Shown here piece by piece: positions 25,470 through 39,230 of a DNA stretch of 64,000 nucleotides. Made by a program: the position numbers and the translations under genes. This DNA is from Coriaria nepalensis (Eukaryota > Streptophyta > Magnoliopsida > Cucurbitales > Coriariaceae): assembly GCA_027186245.1 (NCBI GenBank), contig CP114488.1, forward strand, positions 3,732,501 through 3,796,500. Direction: 5' to 3'. Position 1 is the stretch's first letter, and every line of letters starts with the position of its first letter. The notes under the pieces were generated by a model. The model was not told the origin of the DNA. It saw only the letters and a list, made by a program, of their open reading frames with translations, and made no database searches.

Positions 25470-27303
25470 TGTTGGGCATATTGTCCTGAAAGCATGTGAT
25501 GAGTATTGTTTTATGAAATTAATAAAAGTGATATTTTTCTATATAATTGTTGTGAATGTATTATTATTGAATAATGTATATAAATATCAGAAAATTTCAA
25601 ATTCATTTATGTAACTATAATCTTGTATTGGTACGAGACAAATTAAGATTAAATATAATGAATTAAATTGTCTACAACAATTAAAGTATGAAATCTTTAG
25701 TTGATGGTTGCTAGTACGGTCCACTAGCAATATGAATGCAAGTGATCTAGATTCAAACTACTGATGTAGATAGACATCTTAGTGGAAGTGCTTTATATAA
25801 TTAGATTGTATAGGACATGACCCGATATGAATTGATTCTTTAAAATACCATTTACCATAAAGAATTCTATTCATATCAATAGATGATCATATGCATATCA
25901 GTATGAATCCTTAGTAGTCATAAACTCCTGTTCATGTTAAATACATCTTTTGATTCATTCGTCACGGTTTGTTTGTAAAACATGTTAAAGACTTTTGTTT
26001 TGGAGATTCATTAGGATAAGTGACTGTGAACGTGATTTATAGATATAAAATCCAAACCTTCTTTATAGAATATTGTATATTAGTTTCCCTGAGGGTTAAT
26101 TTTAGAACTGAATGGTTTTGAGCTCAAATTTATAATTAAGTTATAATTGACCGTTCACTAGTGGATTAATATTAATTCAGAACAAAGAGATAATTAGAAT
26201 GGTAAAATAGTAATTTTGACTGGCTCTAATTATGAATCAATTATTGGAGGATTAGATTGCATGTAATAATAATATCAATAGACTACTAGAAATTGCTCAG
26301 TAATATATTCTATAATTACAAAAGTGCAATCCCATATTTTTTGTGAAATAATATTGAAATTAATAAATTATATTTATTAGATTAAAAAGTTTAATTAATA
26401 ATCTCATTTATTGGAGCTTGGAATCATAGGTTCATGGTTCCCAGGTCCTCTCTATAAAATATTGTATAGGGTAAGAATGATAAAGGTTGAAACAAAAAGA
26501 ACTTATTTGCAAGAAAATAATTTTTTGAAGTAAATTTGTAATTATGAGATAATTAGTATTAATTAATTAATTAAAAGATATATTTTAAATGATGAATTTC
26601 GAAATTCATAATTTAAATAATAGTATATTTGATTTGGAATTAAATGTGTTATATATAATATTAGATTGATATGAGATATTAATTTAATATTAAGATTAGG
26701 TAAATAAAATTTAAATTTATTTAAGAAACTAATTTCAAATTCAAATAAGATATTATTTGATTTTAAATAGATGAAATTCTATTTTAAATCACATTTAAAA
26801 AAGTTTGACTAAATCAAATATGTCATTAAAGATATGATATGATTTGAAATAAATAAGATTCTATTTTAAATCATATTTGAAAAAATTTGATCATATCAAA
26901 AACATTATCTAATGATTATCTTATCATTATAATTGAGTCAGTAATTCAATTAATTTAAGGTATTTAAATTAATTTGAAGGCCTAATAGAACTCTATAAAC
27001 ACATCATATTCTAAATCATTCATCGAACATGTGTGAGCACGTGTGTGAGAAAATCTTGGCATCTCTATGTGAGAAAACCTTAGCATCTCTATGTGCTCAC
27101 ACACGTCCTAGTATGTTGAGGATCGATATGGAAGATTGTGATATGAATCTCCTCGAACAATTTGTGTAGGCTAAGATATGATCTCTTCGTAGAGCTATAA
27201 GATTAATTTATATATATCTAAGGGATCACTAAAAGTTTTTAAAAATTTTTCGTTATACACAATAATCTCTTCCACTGCGAAATTTTAAACCCATTTTCCA
27301 TCA
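25470..27303 (+). mobile_element. Probable solo LTR (1834 bp) nested in the gypsy element
   Basis: Begins TGTTGGGC and ends CCATCA, so it has TG...CA ends with a short imperfect inverted terminus. It is flanked by acggt (25465-25469) and acgat (27304-27308), a 4/5 match expected of an aged 5-bp target-site duplication. It is AT-rich with no coding frame, and it interrupts the end of the gypsy RNase H region. Inside are a TATA-like tataaaatattg near 26453 and a 24-26-base tandem repeat near 27046-27100. This is the simplest reading of the boundary signals; a non-autonomous element is the alternative. Confidence 0.6.
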
Positions 27304-27528
27304 ACGATTGCATGTAAAAGTTGGCATGTGACATGCGTCATCGCCTGAAATGTCATCATGAATTACAAAAAAAATGGATCGAGGTGCATTTAAGGCACTG
27401 TCGTGCGTCCTTTCACATCTCTCAGTATGGAGGGGGGTCGGTAAAGATCTCAGGAGTGTGTTAGTCGGAGGAAATGTCAGAATGCCATGTAACCCATATA
27501 GAATGAGGTTGCATGTCAAAGGGCTAAC

Positions 27529-28218
27529 TGTTAGGCCCGATGTTAAGACAACCTCGGCCTAAGTGGTAGAAACTGAGGTGAGACCTTGGTCAGCAGAGCC
27601 CAAGGAAATAGAGTACCGAGTAAAGTTGATAGCTGAGGCTGAAGTTCGATAGGACTGGGGTTAGGGCATCAGTCGGCTTAATAGTGGCTGAGGCGGATAA
27701 GAGGCTGTCAAACAATGCTGAAGCTGAGCCAAGTATTTCCTCGCTCAGCTCAGACATATGCATGAAAACGATGAACGAGTGGATATGTGGAAAGTGACTA
27801 ATACCCGAGTGGAGACCATGCCCCTAGTGTGTCCGATAGGAGTGGCGTTGCTACACGTTGAGGCGCCCCTGAGGTGTCACTAAGAGACACTGAGAGACCT
27901 ATGAGTGGGGAGTAGATTTCTGCTGTATTAGACTACGGTGGTGCTAACACTTATCATAGAGCAATGAGTGATTAGAATACTAAGCAATGGGAGTGACACA
28001 TGTGTAAAGTTGTATGGAATCTCCCAGTCTTAATTAGGTATAAAAGCTAATAGGTATAACGTAAACAGGTAATGAAATTTTCCTAAGAGAATACACTTCT
28101 CACTATCTTCTTTTTTATTCTTTTTCTAAAAAACTAATTAGAGCGTCAGAGCGGAGTTGACCGACTACTTCCTTGGCTGCAGTTTATTAGTGAGTGCATG
28201 TATTAATTTTGAGATACA
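27529..28218 (+). repeat. 3' LTR of the gypsy element
   Basis: Starts TGTTAGGCCC and aligns with 20417-20993 over most of its length, including aggtataaaagcta and the final cagtttattagtgagtgca. The two LTRs differ at many sites, which suggests an old insertion. The exact outer end is uncertain and no target-site duplication was recognised. Confidence 0.7.
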
Positions 28219-31200
28219 CTGTTAATAGAGTAACCTTTAGTAGCAAATGAAAATTCATATCAACAAGTTATATTATATTCTCCATATCATTTTGGATATG
28301 ATGACGATCATTTGAGTCATAACTATTAACTTCTAAAAAATGATAGTGATTTAAAAGTGTGTTAATGATGATGCTGATCATTTTTAGTAAAATTTTATAT
28401 CAGTTTTCTATTATTTTATTTATTGATATAATTAAAACATATTTTTTTTATATGAATATAATTTATAATCATATATTATTATTATTATAAATATTATTTT
28501 TATATATCATATGAAAAAAATATTTGTAATTATGATATTGCGCGCGATTTATCAAGTGGTCCTAAACCCTACATATACCATAATTTATCTATAATTAAAT
28601 TAAATATATGTATTGGGAATTTTGAGTATTCCCCTATTTATTTATTTTTCTGAATGATCCATACGTGAAGAGATGGGTCAAGTAAGAAGTTTGAAAGCTT
28701 AAGACTTCATTTAGGTAGATTTATTTAGATGATAATATTAATAATAAACTTGAATTAAAAGTTTCGTGATACTCACTCATCCTCTTGCAATCTAATCTCC
28801 CTATAGATCAGTGCTTCTGCTGAGCAATTGAATAATGTATTTTCACCTATCAAAGAATAAAGTACGGATTTGCGTTCTCTTCTTTTAACAATCGGGGCAA
28901 TTAATTATTTTTTGCGTTTGCTATTTGAATGCGAAACAAGAAATCAAAAAAGGAATAGCCACCCCGACCCATACGGTAATAACAATTATCAAAGTAATGA
29001 ATCTAAAACATCGGAAAAAGGAAAAGATTTGATGGAGAATGAGATGGATATCTACTTTAGGGTGGATCGCTGAATGGCTTTTCAGTGACCACTTCTCAAA
29101 CTCCACCATAATATTATGAATCTATTTCATGTGTTGTGCAGCTTCAATATGGAACATTCCTAACGTTAAAAGTGGTCTATTCTCCCAATCATGCCTTTCG
29201 TGTTTGCTTGCTTGCTTGCCTCATTGCCTGTCCTTGAATCATATTCCCACCCTTTTCCCTTTTTCAACATTTTGAATCCATTGTAAATTTGGGTTATCAA
29301 ATGCATGCATTAACCAATGACATTTATGTGTATCTTGGTGCTTGTTATTGGCCTCATTTATATAGTACGTAAGTTGATCGAGAAAATATGAAATTAATGT
29401 GAGTGAAGCTTTCGAGGGATAACTCAAATGATATGGGTGACTCATTTTTTTAAATAATACTCTCAACTTTTTCAGACACAGTTGAACTTATTATTGTTTA
29501 TAAACTCATATCTTATCATAAAATTTTTTGATTATAAAATAAAATAAAAATATGAAGAAAAATTGTGGATCTCATGTAATAAATTAAAAAGAAAAATAAT
29601 ATGTAAATTAAAATTAGATAAATATTAAATAAAATTGGATGAGTTAGTAATTATTTAAAATTTAAAAAATAATATTAAATATTAAATTTTCTTGTCTTGT
29701 CATAAAAAATACATAAGAGAATTAGAGATTAGTGGATTCCAAGTAATAAATTTAAAAAAAATTAATATTTAATATAAGAAATATATTCTCACACTACTGA
29801 ATTCATATAAAAATAACTCGAGCACATTTAATTTATTTGTAGTGTTAATAAGGAAAATGAAAAGTTGGAGCTATTTTTCATTTGTATCGTCGTCATGACT
29901 CAATCTTAAGATTTGGTTCAAGTTAATGAGATTGTTAAACTAATTGGTTTTGCCCCGCAACTTAGTTTAATTTGAGATATTAAGGAAATTTTTTAATTAT
30001 TTAATATTAATTTTATGACAATGATTTTGTCCAATCAATTACTTTAACATGTACGATGATGCATGTGAAGGAAAGACAAAGCTAGACAAGTTAATTTCAT
30101 TATTACACATAAGAATAATATATAAGTATAAGGGATTTATATAATATATGAGATTTTTATATATGATTATAATGATATTTGATTTATTATATTTTGGTAA
30201 ATTATATTAATATAAAAATACTTTTAAATAAGGATGAATCTAATTTTATCCGAGTCTAGGCAGCCATCTAGCTGTCTAGATTGGGTGGTGAGAAAAAAAA
30301 AAATATATATGTATAAATGTGAGGGGTTATATTTTTTTTTGTTTGAGCATATGTAAGATACTTCTTATATTTTGTATTTATAAATTAATTTTTATAATAA
30401 TTATATAAAATCATATCGATAATATAAAAATATTTTGTAAGATATAAAATCCGTTTTATATCTTTGATTTTTTTCAATCAAAGTATTAACACTCAACGTT
30501 AAATATTACAGGCTTTGATTTAAAACTTAGTTTCAGACCTCCATTACAAGCCAACATTAAAATATTACAAGCCTAAGAAATCGATTTCTAACATTTTTGT
30601 AACAAACAAAACATGTTAAGAAGATGGTGCTCTGTTTCTGGATAATAGAAACATGAACAGTAAGGTTTTAGAAGAGTCTGAGAAGGTTAAATTTGGATTC
30701 AGTTAGAAGGATGTGGGACTAAAATTCAAGCTCTAAAAATGGTGATGTTAATAATAAGAACGTCATTGTTGCTCCGCCATTGTAGAGAGAGAAATGAGAG
30801 AGAGAGAGAGTGATATAATTGAAAATTGATTTTTCAAATATAGAAAATCATAATTTATGATTTTTGAATTTCATTTTTTTGACAATTTTTTTCTGATTTT
30901 TTTTTTTATAAATAATTTTTTTAGTTTTATAATTTCTTTATTATAATTAATAAAATCATTTAACTATTACAAAGTTTAATTTATTGTCCAATTACTCATC
31001 AAAAGTATGAATTGGTTTTTGTTTCTTCTTTTTCTTTTCGAAATAAAATTATTTTATTATTAATAAATTACATAACTTTCATTTTTTTTTTAACTATGAA
31101 TCTTTAAAGATAAATTATATATTTTTTTATTATTAGCTGTATTTAATCTCTTATTTTCTCTCCATATCCATCTCATTTTCCCGTGCTTCCAACTATTTTT

Positions 31201-32739
31201 AGCCTTTTCATATGTCCTTAAAAATTAATAGTTTTTTTTTATTAAATATTTTGGTTCACAAATTTTAATTAAATTTTATTTCATATTCTTTAATTTTAAT
31301 TATTTACCACTTTAATTCTAAAAAATAATCACTTCAATAAATATTAATAATGTTTTTTCTTACATGAATGTTAATTCTAGTATTAATAAACTTGTAAAAA
31401 TTATTTTATTCTTAATATTTATAATTTTGAATCTAATAGCGAAAATAAAATATTTTAAAATATAAAAAGGAATCGAAAAGTTCATAAAAAAAAAAAATCA
31501 AATAATGAAAGTTCAGAGAATATCGTCTGTACTCATCCACTGCCTTTGAGACAAAACTTGTAATTAGACTTTTCTTTTTCTGCCAAACAAAACAACATTT
31601 ATGAAGTGATGGGAGAGGAAGGTTGCTTTGGACCTTGACTATGCTTTTCTTAGTAAGGAAGATCTTATAGGAAGGAAAAAAAAAAACCTCTTTAGCTAAA
31701 GCTAATTGCCCGCATGGGTGTTCCATAAGAGTGCCACGTGACATACCCATGTTTTGAGAGAGAGAGGAGGGGGGGGGGGAATGGGTAACAATGTTTTAGC
31801 CTTAAAAGAGGAGTGAGAGTATGTTTGGTGGCAGAGAAGACGGAGAGAGAGAAGGAGAAGGGCAGGGATATGAGTTTATTGGTTTGGTTGTCCCTATATT
31901 CCAAGCATTCTTTGCTTAAAGAGAGATTAGGTTAGCCCCATGGAATAAAGCCGAGCAGATCAACAGAAAGAGATGGGTGTGCAATTTTTTGTAACTCTAA
32001 AGCTCACAAAATAAATAAAAAATAAAGCACCCGCTAAATAGCAAAGCTACCCAATACTGACAACCGACAATCGCCATTAACAATTAACATTAGCATTTCT
32101 TCATTTGTTACCGTTGTTGTTGGTTTTTTTTTTTTTTTTTTAAACTGAAATAAGAATATTAAAATCTTCGTATTCACTTTTGGTTTAAGGGGTTCATTTA
32201 ATCGAGCTAAATTTGAATTTAGACAAACTGAAATTTCAAACGTTTTACCCAATGCAAATTAAATTGCATTTGGACTCCAAACATTCTATTGGACTATCAA
32301 ATGCTGATTGTGTAATCTATAAAATTATTAAAAAAAAAAAAAAGAGGAAATATTATCTGCCTAAGGTCCGACACAAAGCCCATAACATTGATTACTCACC
32401 AGTGACAGCCGGTAGTCAGTGAAAAATTTTGTCACTGATGACCGTACAAAGGACTTCTCAAGAGTGTGTTGAACCTGTTGGCTAGTCTGGGGTTGTACTT
32501 TTGACCCAATCTGCTTTCTCAGTCAGAAGGACAGAAAGAGAGTAGAATTAATAAATTATAATTAAGAGTAGTAGAAAAGGGACGTAGATGATCATGATAC
32601 ACAGCCTCTTAGGTTTACGGAAATTAAAATCCATTTTTGTATACATTTACAACAATCTGTTGTTTACTTTTTCTGGACAGAAGTTGAACCAAGATCTTTT
32701 TCCTAGCTGTTCCTACCTAGATTCTGTTTCTCCTCTCAA

Positions 32740-32896
32740 CAAGTCTTAAAGGATTTCTAAATCTTTGAAGAATTATGAATAACTTCGGTTCCTCTGGATC
32801 TTATAATCAAGATATCATTATAAATTACAATTATTTTAAAATTTTGAATCTAGAAGTTCATAATTCATCAAAGATCTAGAAATCCGTTAAGACTTG
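32740..32896. repeat. 40-bp near-perfect inverted repeat (hairpin, 77-base loop)
   Basis: Left arm 32740-32779 and right arm 32857-32896 pair at 37 of 40 positions by direct comparison. The arms flank a 77-base loop. Part of the loop (about 32779-32855) is repeated directly at 32929-33003. The shape would suit a young microRNA or foldback precursor, or a transposon relic. No promoter evidence is available. Confidence 0.8.
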
Positions 32897-33003
32897 ATGA
32901 GTGGTCTAATCAAATTGTACGGGTGAGGTAACTTCGGTTCCTCTAGGTTTTAATCAAGACAACATTATAAATTATAATTATCTCAAAAGTTTGAATCTAG
33001 AAA
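32779..33003 (+). repeat. Direct repeat of about 75 bp
   Basis: Segments starting taacttcggttcctct at 32779 and 32929 match closely up to ttgaatctagaa. The first copy is the hairpin loop; the second follows the right arm. Confidence 0.75.
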
Positions 33004-33719
33004 TATATAACGATCTGAGTTTTCAATATACAAATAAAAATATATAATATACATAATTAACAAAAAATGGAGATAGAATAATTACAAAGAATGGAGATAG
33101 AATAATTTGAATCCTATTTATATTATGATAACATGTTAAATTATCAATTTTTCTATCATAATAAGAATATAAATTATTAAGAAGCAGGATCAACTATATT
33201 ATTTGTTACTAATAATCTTTAATAATCATGTTTGCAATTGTAAATTTAATGTGCTAGATTTGGATATATTTGGATATTTTAATAATACGTTTGTTTATAA
33301 TATGCTAGATGATGTATATTTTTTTTATTGATCTTGGATTTATTTACGAGTTTAATCAATAAATCGGATTAGATTCGATCAAATTTTAAAATGACTGCTT
33401 ATGCTTTCATATTACTCATAAACTTATAAGTTATACATGTTCTTGTGGAAGATCTTATGAAAGTTATATGTCCGTTAAGTTAATTGGATTTATATGTCCG
33501 TCAAGTTAATTGGATAGACTCGAGATGACATTTAATTATGTAAAGCAATCTTGTCCCTAAGAATATTAGAAAACTTATTTGATACATTTCATTGAATATA
33601 AGACATTTTTAGTTATCCGGTTAATTATTTAAGTTGAAAGACAATATTGCATGTTTGTTCATAACTTTTAGTTTGTCCCGGATCTAGCAGTAAAAAAAAG
33701 TAATTTAAAATTTTTGGAT

Positions 33720-34395
33720 CCAGTATGAACCAATTTGTTAGCCAAAAATATGTTATAATATTTAAACGATATAAGTGAAGATCATACCAGGAAACTATTA
33801 TAAGACATAGGGAAGAATCTTTAATTACATCTTATATGCTTATAGAACCATACTTCACAAACACCTCCTTCTCCTCCAACAGATTATGCACGAGATCAAT
33901 GGAGTTTTTCGGGATGAACTACGAAGCAATCGAAGTGTCTTGCTTCTAACCTTGATCCATACAGACTAATTTATTTCAAGGATTTTTCTTGTATAAAGCG
34001 TTCGATCATAAACTGTCTAAACTGCCAAAATAAGTAAGATGGCTCTCTTTTCACGTTGTGAGTTTTGGCCACCTCTCGAAGGAATTGAGAGTGTATTTTA
34101 CATGATCCTTAAAGTCTTTTATATAGGCTTCTAGAGGAGGTTACTTGTAGCAGTAGAATCCTTTAACTGCTTAAATTAACCATTAGTTTATGATAACTAT
34201 AATAACTACCCATAACTATTATTAATTAAGCAAAAGAAACCCTATGGATTTTGGGTTTTGGTGGTCGACTATGCCTTGACCAAATTGGGTCCATAGTTCA
34301 AGTTAAAAAATCTCATTCACTTTTAATTAATTAAATAATTAAATAATTACTATAATTAATGAGAATTAAATATTAATTAAATCAAGAACCTAAAG
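33720..34395 (-). repeat. Possible LTR remnant, minus orientation
   Basis: On the minus strand a cctatataaaag TATA-like box (about 34117-34128) is followed by several hundred bases without coding and by tcctggtatgatctt near 33788-33802, reminiscent of an LTR end plus primer site. No polyprotein is linked to it. The call is weak. Confidence 0.3.
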
Positions 34396-34403
34396 TATAT
34401 ACC

Positions 34404-35620
34404 TGTTAAGCCAAACGAATTTTAACTCGACAGGGCAAATATCTTTACATGATACTATCTTTATGTGAATATTAGTAAGATAATAAATATTATTATTAAT
34501 TTTCATCATGAAAGACAATTATTATTTATCATGTTTATTAATAATGTTAGAATTAATATCTTATATTTTATAAAGGCATATAATGATAAAGCCATTTGCC
34601 TTAAGTCATGCACTTGAAACCATGATAGAGATAATACATATTAAGACTTAAGTACCTTAAAGCTTAAGACACAAATTGTTTATTATCATAGGATTATCAA
34701 GAATAAACATTAATTAGCCGGATAAACGATTATATAGTTAATCACCTAAAATATTTAGGGAGTTCGTTTTCATGACCATTGGTATTAGTAGAACATCATG
34801 ATGATTATGTGGCAAAATGGACAATTTCCATTTTAAGAACAAAATTGTAATTAGATTTATAGTTTGACTACAAGGGAAAAATAGTAATTATTGATTTGTG
34901 AAATCTAAGGTAATATAGTTTTGCTATCACAATTAAGTATGACATTAATTTAATTAAAAATTAATAAATTACAGAGGAACTCTTATAATTATAAAAGGGT
35001 CCTAAGGTTTGTATTAACAATTAGATATTAAAGGTTTAATGAGATAATTTGTTAATTGTATGTTCTTAAGCCAAATTAATAAAATAGTTTATTAAAATAC
35101 ATGAGCTTATGACTCATGAAGTGGATGACCATATGAGTGGATTTTAACCCATTGTTTCTTTAACTGTGTTAAGGAAACCTTTAGGGCTGGCCAAAAATAT
35201 AGCATAGTTTACTCCTTCTTGACCGCAATCCTTATGTTAGAGAGTTTGTGTTTCCCATCCCTTTTTCCCTAACTTTTTGATTCATGTGTTGAATTTAAAT
35301 AGAAAATTAATTGAGTGAAATGGATCATATAGATAACAATTAGATGATGAATATATGGGCATCTATTCTTTCAACAATTAGGACTGCAAAAGGGAGGTAA
35401 AAAGGTTATTCATTCATCTCACTTAACTCGTCAAAATTGATAATTATTTCTAATCTTGAAATTTTGTTTTGATGGGACATTCCTATGCTTTCTGTCAAGT
35501 TTATAAATATGAGATATATTTTTGTTGTATGATTGTTCTTGGCTTTTGATTTATGTTCTATTTATATTTTCAAAAATTTTAATTTACCATATTCGTTGTC
35601 TGTATACATAAGTCCTAACA
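34404..35620 (+). repeat. Long LTR family, copy 1 (internally deleted)
   Basis: Begins TGTTAAGCCAAACG and ends CCTAACA. The next bases, gtggtatggagc, resemble an initiator-Met primer site, so this is probably a 5' LTR. It aligns with copies at 35.68-37.30, 39.23-40.44 and 40.99-42.81 kb. About 0.8 kb present in the other copies is missing near 34822. No coding frame. Confidence 0.65.
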
Positions 35621-35679
35621 GTGGTATGGAGCTTAGGTTTGATCGAAAAACACATGTAATATTTTGTTTTATTTTGATG

Positions 35680-37298
35680 TACTGACCCAACGTGACAGTT
35701 CGATAATTTTCAATGGTAAAAATATTAATTATTAAAGAGAATTATTTAGTAACTATATTACATATGATTCTTAGACCTGATATCACTATGGTATTTTATG
35801 TGCCGTGTTCTATGCTTTGACATCATTCTAATAAGCCCTAGACAAGAGTGAAAATGGGGTGAGACGTTGGGTATAAGATGTTATACATAAATGTTGTGAA
35901 TGATCAAGATGGAATCCATCACTTCCATATTTGGAAATAAGCCCTATAAATTATATTCTTTATTGAATATAGAGTATTTGCAAAGTAGTTTAGTATTAAA
36001 TGAGTTTTGGTAAATCCACTTTCAATTCATTAAAAATATAATAGTTGATATAATTGCTCTATAAGAGTTTAATAGTCAAGCAATGCTCTAGGATGAATCA
36101 AGACATTCACAAGATAAAAGGATTGTTTCTTATAGTCATGACAAATTCTTTGGAATATCATAACTTCTCATCTCCTGGGTAGTCTTGAAACTTTGCTAGA
36201 AGTCAATCTAACTCGAAAGTTTATGTTACTTAATCATGAATAATTAAGCCAACCAATTTATTTAATGAGTTTTAAATTAAATAAATTTATATTTGAATGA
36301 AAAAAATTATAATCCTCCTATAGACGTAATATATTACCCAATTGGTCACACACATTAAGATTCAAAAGTAACCCAGTTTAGATTCATCAGCGGCAAGGAA
36401 AAATGGACACTTTCCATTTTAAAATGTTCATTTTAAGAGTAAAATGATAATTTGACTTATCGTTTGACTATAAAGGCAAAAGAGTAATTATTGATTTTAT
36501 AAATCTAATGGCATTGAGCTTTACTAGCATAACTAAGTGTAAAATTAATTCAATTGGAAATTAATAAATTACATATGAATTTTATTTAATTATAAAAGAG
36601 TCCTAAAGTCCATATTTAACAATTTGACATTAAAGGATTAATGAACCAATTTATTAATTAGATTTTCTTAAACCAAATTAATTAAATGGTTGATTAAATA
36701 CATGGATGGGCCTATAACTATGAAGTGGCCGGCCATATGAGTGAGTTTTAACCTATTGTTTTCTTAATCTTTGACCAAGTTAGCAGGTAATAATGTCAAA
36801 GTAACATGTTGATTGTTAGGAAACGTAAACCTAATGGAGCATTATATAAACTGCATTAGGCTAGATGAAAATAAAGCATCTTCTCCTCCTTCTTGGTAGA
36901 AATCCTAGTGTGAGAGAATTAGTGTTTCTCATTCCTTTTCTCCAAATTTTTTTATTCATGCTTTGAATCTTTAAGTAGAAAATTAACTTAGTAAAATGGA
37001 TCGTATAGATAACGATTAGAGGACGAATATGTAGACGTATATTCTTCCAAAAAAAAAGGGATTGTAAAAAAGAAGTGAAAAGTTATTCATTCATCTCACT
37101 TAACTAATACAAATTAGTAATTATTTCTAATCTTAAAATTTTATTTTGATGAGACATTACTGTACTTTCTATAAAGTTAATATATATGAGATATATGTTT
37201 GTTGTATAATTGTTCTTGGCTTTGGATTTATGTTCTAATCAGATTCAATCCAAAAATTATAATTTACCATAATTGTTGCCTGCATACATGTCCTAGCA
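35680..37298 (+). repeat. Long LTR family, copy 2 (5'-truncated)
   Basis: Matches the same family from the point where copy 1 is deleted through to a tcctagca end. It lies only about 60 bp beyond the copy-1 primer-like site, so almost all internal retrotransposon sequence is missing between them. Confidence 0.65.
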
Positions 37299-37314
37299 TA
37301 ACCATATCCCATGC

Positions 37315-38483
37315 AATTGACCGGCCATGGGGTGCATTGGACTAATTTGACTTTTTAAGTAATTTCTAATTAATTGATAAAAGTTCAATGCATCAAATTA
37401 TCATATTGCCCTTTTAACTCTTTGAAATCTATTTTACCCTAACGAAACCTATATGAATTTACTAATCAATCTCATTAATTAATATTAATTCATATAATTA
37501 TGAATAAATATAATTAATCTAATAATCAATTTATATTCTTTTAGTAAATAATTAATTCTCAATTAACCGATGTACCAAACTTAGTTGTATGAGTATTACT
37601 GCATATCATCGAGTTAATAAATTAACTTATTTTACTAAATAATCTCATTATTAATAATATGTCTTTCCCTCCAAATTACAAAAATACCCTTTGAGTTACT
37701 TTTTGTCTCTTTGTCTCTTACCGGTTAGGTTATACATTACGACAACAAGATAGATTCATGATACCTCATGATTTGATCTAATTAATTAATTTGACATGTT
37801 TAACTTTGAAACGGCCTTGAACATTTAAAGTTAATCATTTGATGATTAACTTAACTTAAAACTTTCCAAACCAAGATTAATTTATGTCAATGTTACATGT
37901 GAGATGATAAGTCTACAATTTCTTCCTAAAGAACCAGTATGACTAATACCATATCAATTCTTCCATCTGGCTAACATCCTAATTTATCTTATGATATGGT
38001 TTATTGTTAAGCCTCAATAGATAAATCATAAGATTAATATTTCTCAATGCAATCAAGAAAATGGCTTTATAGAGAACTTCATTTTCTTACAATACTACCT
38101 CGGCCAATGATTTCTCTATTACATAGAAGATCATATTGTATCATGGTATTTTACTTTCCCTTATACCAAAACGATAGATCTCATCCTAGCCGCTCACAAC
38201 AGTCATACTTAAATACTATATCCCCAACTGTTTATCATGGTACGACCCTTGCCTAGGGTGTTTTAGGATAATGTCAAAGTATAGAACCCCAAATATAAAA
38301 TTGCTATGTGATCTTAGATTTGAGAATCACTAACACTTAGAGTCACTAGATAAAACTTCATTAATTGTTAGTATACATATCATTGAGGTTATCTAATATC
38401 ATGTTCAATGAACTTAATCTTCTACTAAGTACTCACATGCTTATCCTAATATTATACCAATATCAATGGTCATGAGATCAACC
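37315..38483 (-). repeat. Long LTR family, copy 3 (inverted, partial)
   Basis: Its reverse complement aligns with the family, for example catgaccattgatattgg and the later tttgacattatcct segment, and ends near the ggccggtca motif. It is diverged and partial. Confidence 0.55.
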
Positions 38484-39225
38484 TGTCATGGAAGGCCAAC
38501 TTTCGGAGCTGCTCACGAGATCACTTTCTCGGCAACAAACAATCCTTCTTTGGACCAAGATTGGCCTTGCTGATGGAAGCCCCATCTTGAGTGGGCATAT
38601 AAGGGAAGAAGCATCCTTAACGGATCTACAATCAATACATAATTCCAATCACAGCTCATTATTCATGCTTGATCACAACTAGTACTTTCCTATTTTTCCA
38701 TATATGTAATTATTTTTAATTCCATATTCACCATCTTTTTCTTTCAATATCTTTGTATATAAATATGAAATTCCTCTTCAATGAAATACGGGCTGAGGTT
38801 TTTACATTTGATTGCATCATTTTACTCCCAACCCGTAAAGTTTTGAGAGAGAGAGATAGAGAAATTATCTCATCCATCTCCCTTAATCCAAACTTCCTAA
38901 ACTCATGAATTGTAGCCGAACTTTTGTGCGAGTGGATATCAGACTAAGTCTTAGGATTCGAAATCAAAATCAAGTTTTATTGTTCGTGTGGATACGACAT
39001 CGAGCATTTGTGCAATTTTTTCCTTCCTAAGAATTTCAACCACCCTATAGAGTTTTGACTAATTGGGGTTTCGGCATCCGTTGGGATTCGTGGAGATTGG
39101 GTCGGTCGGTTCGGTCATGTAATCGCTCGATATAATCTCTCAACCCCTTTTCAAAATTTATAGGATTTAGTGTGCTTTCTAGATTTTATGTTCGTTGTAT
39201 TGCGAATACACTATCTGAAGGTATA
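38484..39225 (+). repeat. Possible LTR of another family
   Basis: Contains tgtatataaatatgaaattcc (about 38753-38773) followed by cttcaatgaaata, a combination common around the promoter of plant LTRs, then a long non-coding stretch. No coding frame of note; the borders are guesses. Confidence 0.3.
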
Positions 39226-39230
39226 TGACC

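Larger units (their letters stand above)
20417..28220 (+). mobile_element. Decayed Ty3/gypsy retrotransposon, Tat/Ogre-like, with two LTRs
   Basis: Two related LTR-type segments flank a broken polyprotein. The domains run in order gag (about 21.25-22.26 kb), protease (22.86-23.34), reverse transcriptase (23.65-24.33, with YVDDILVKS intact), RNase H (24.4-24.75) and a second RNase H (24.99-25.26, NKVEYEALLAGLRLA and NDSQVVVSQV). The doubled RNase H points to the Tat/Ogre lineage. Many stops interrupt all frames. The protease reads DLGSAVDVL where D[S/T]G is expected. No integrase is seen after the second RNase H, and an unrelated LTR element is inserted at 25470. The copy is non-functional and, judging from LTR divergence, old. 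Confidence 0.85.
28221..33720. other. AT-rich intergenic DNA, no gene seen
   Basis: Short open frames only. A GA-rich tract lies at 30785-30812. A G run of 11 lies at 31769-31779, with a CACGTG box near 31734. T- or A-runs lie near 32120-32140 and 32328-32342. A hairpin and direct repeats at 32.74-33.00 kb are listed separately. Confidence 0.45.
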
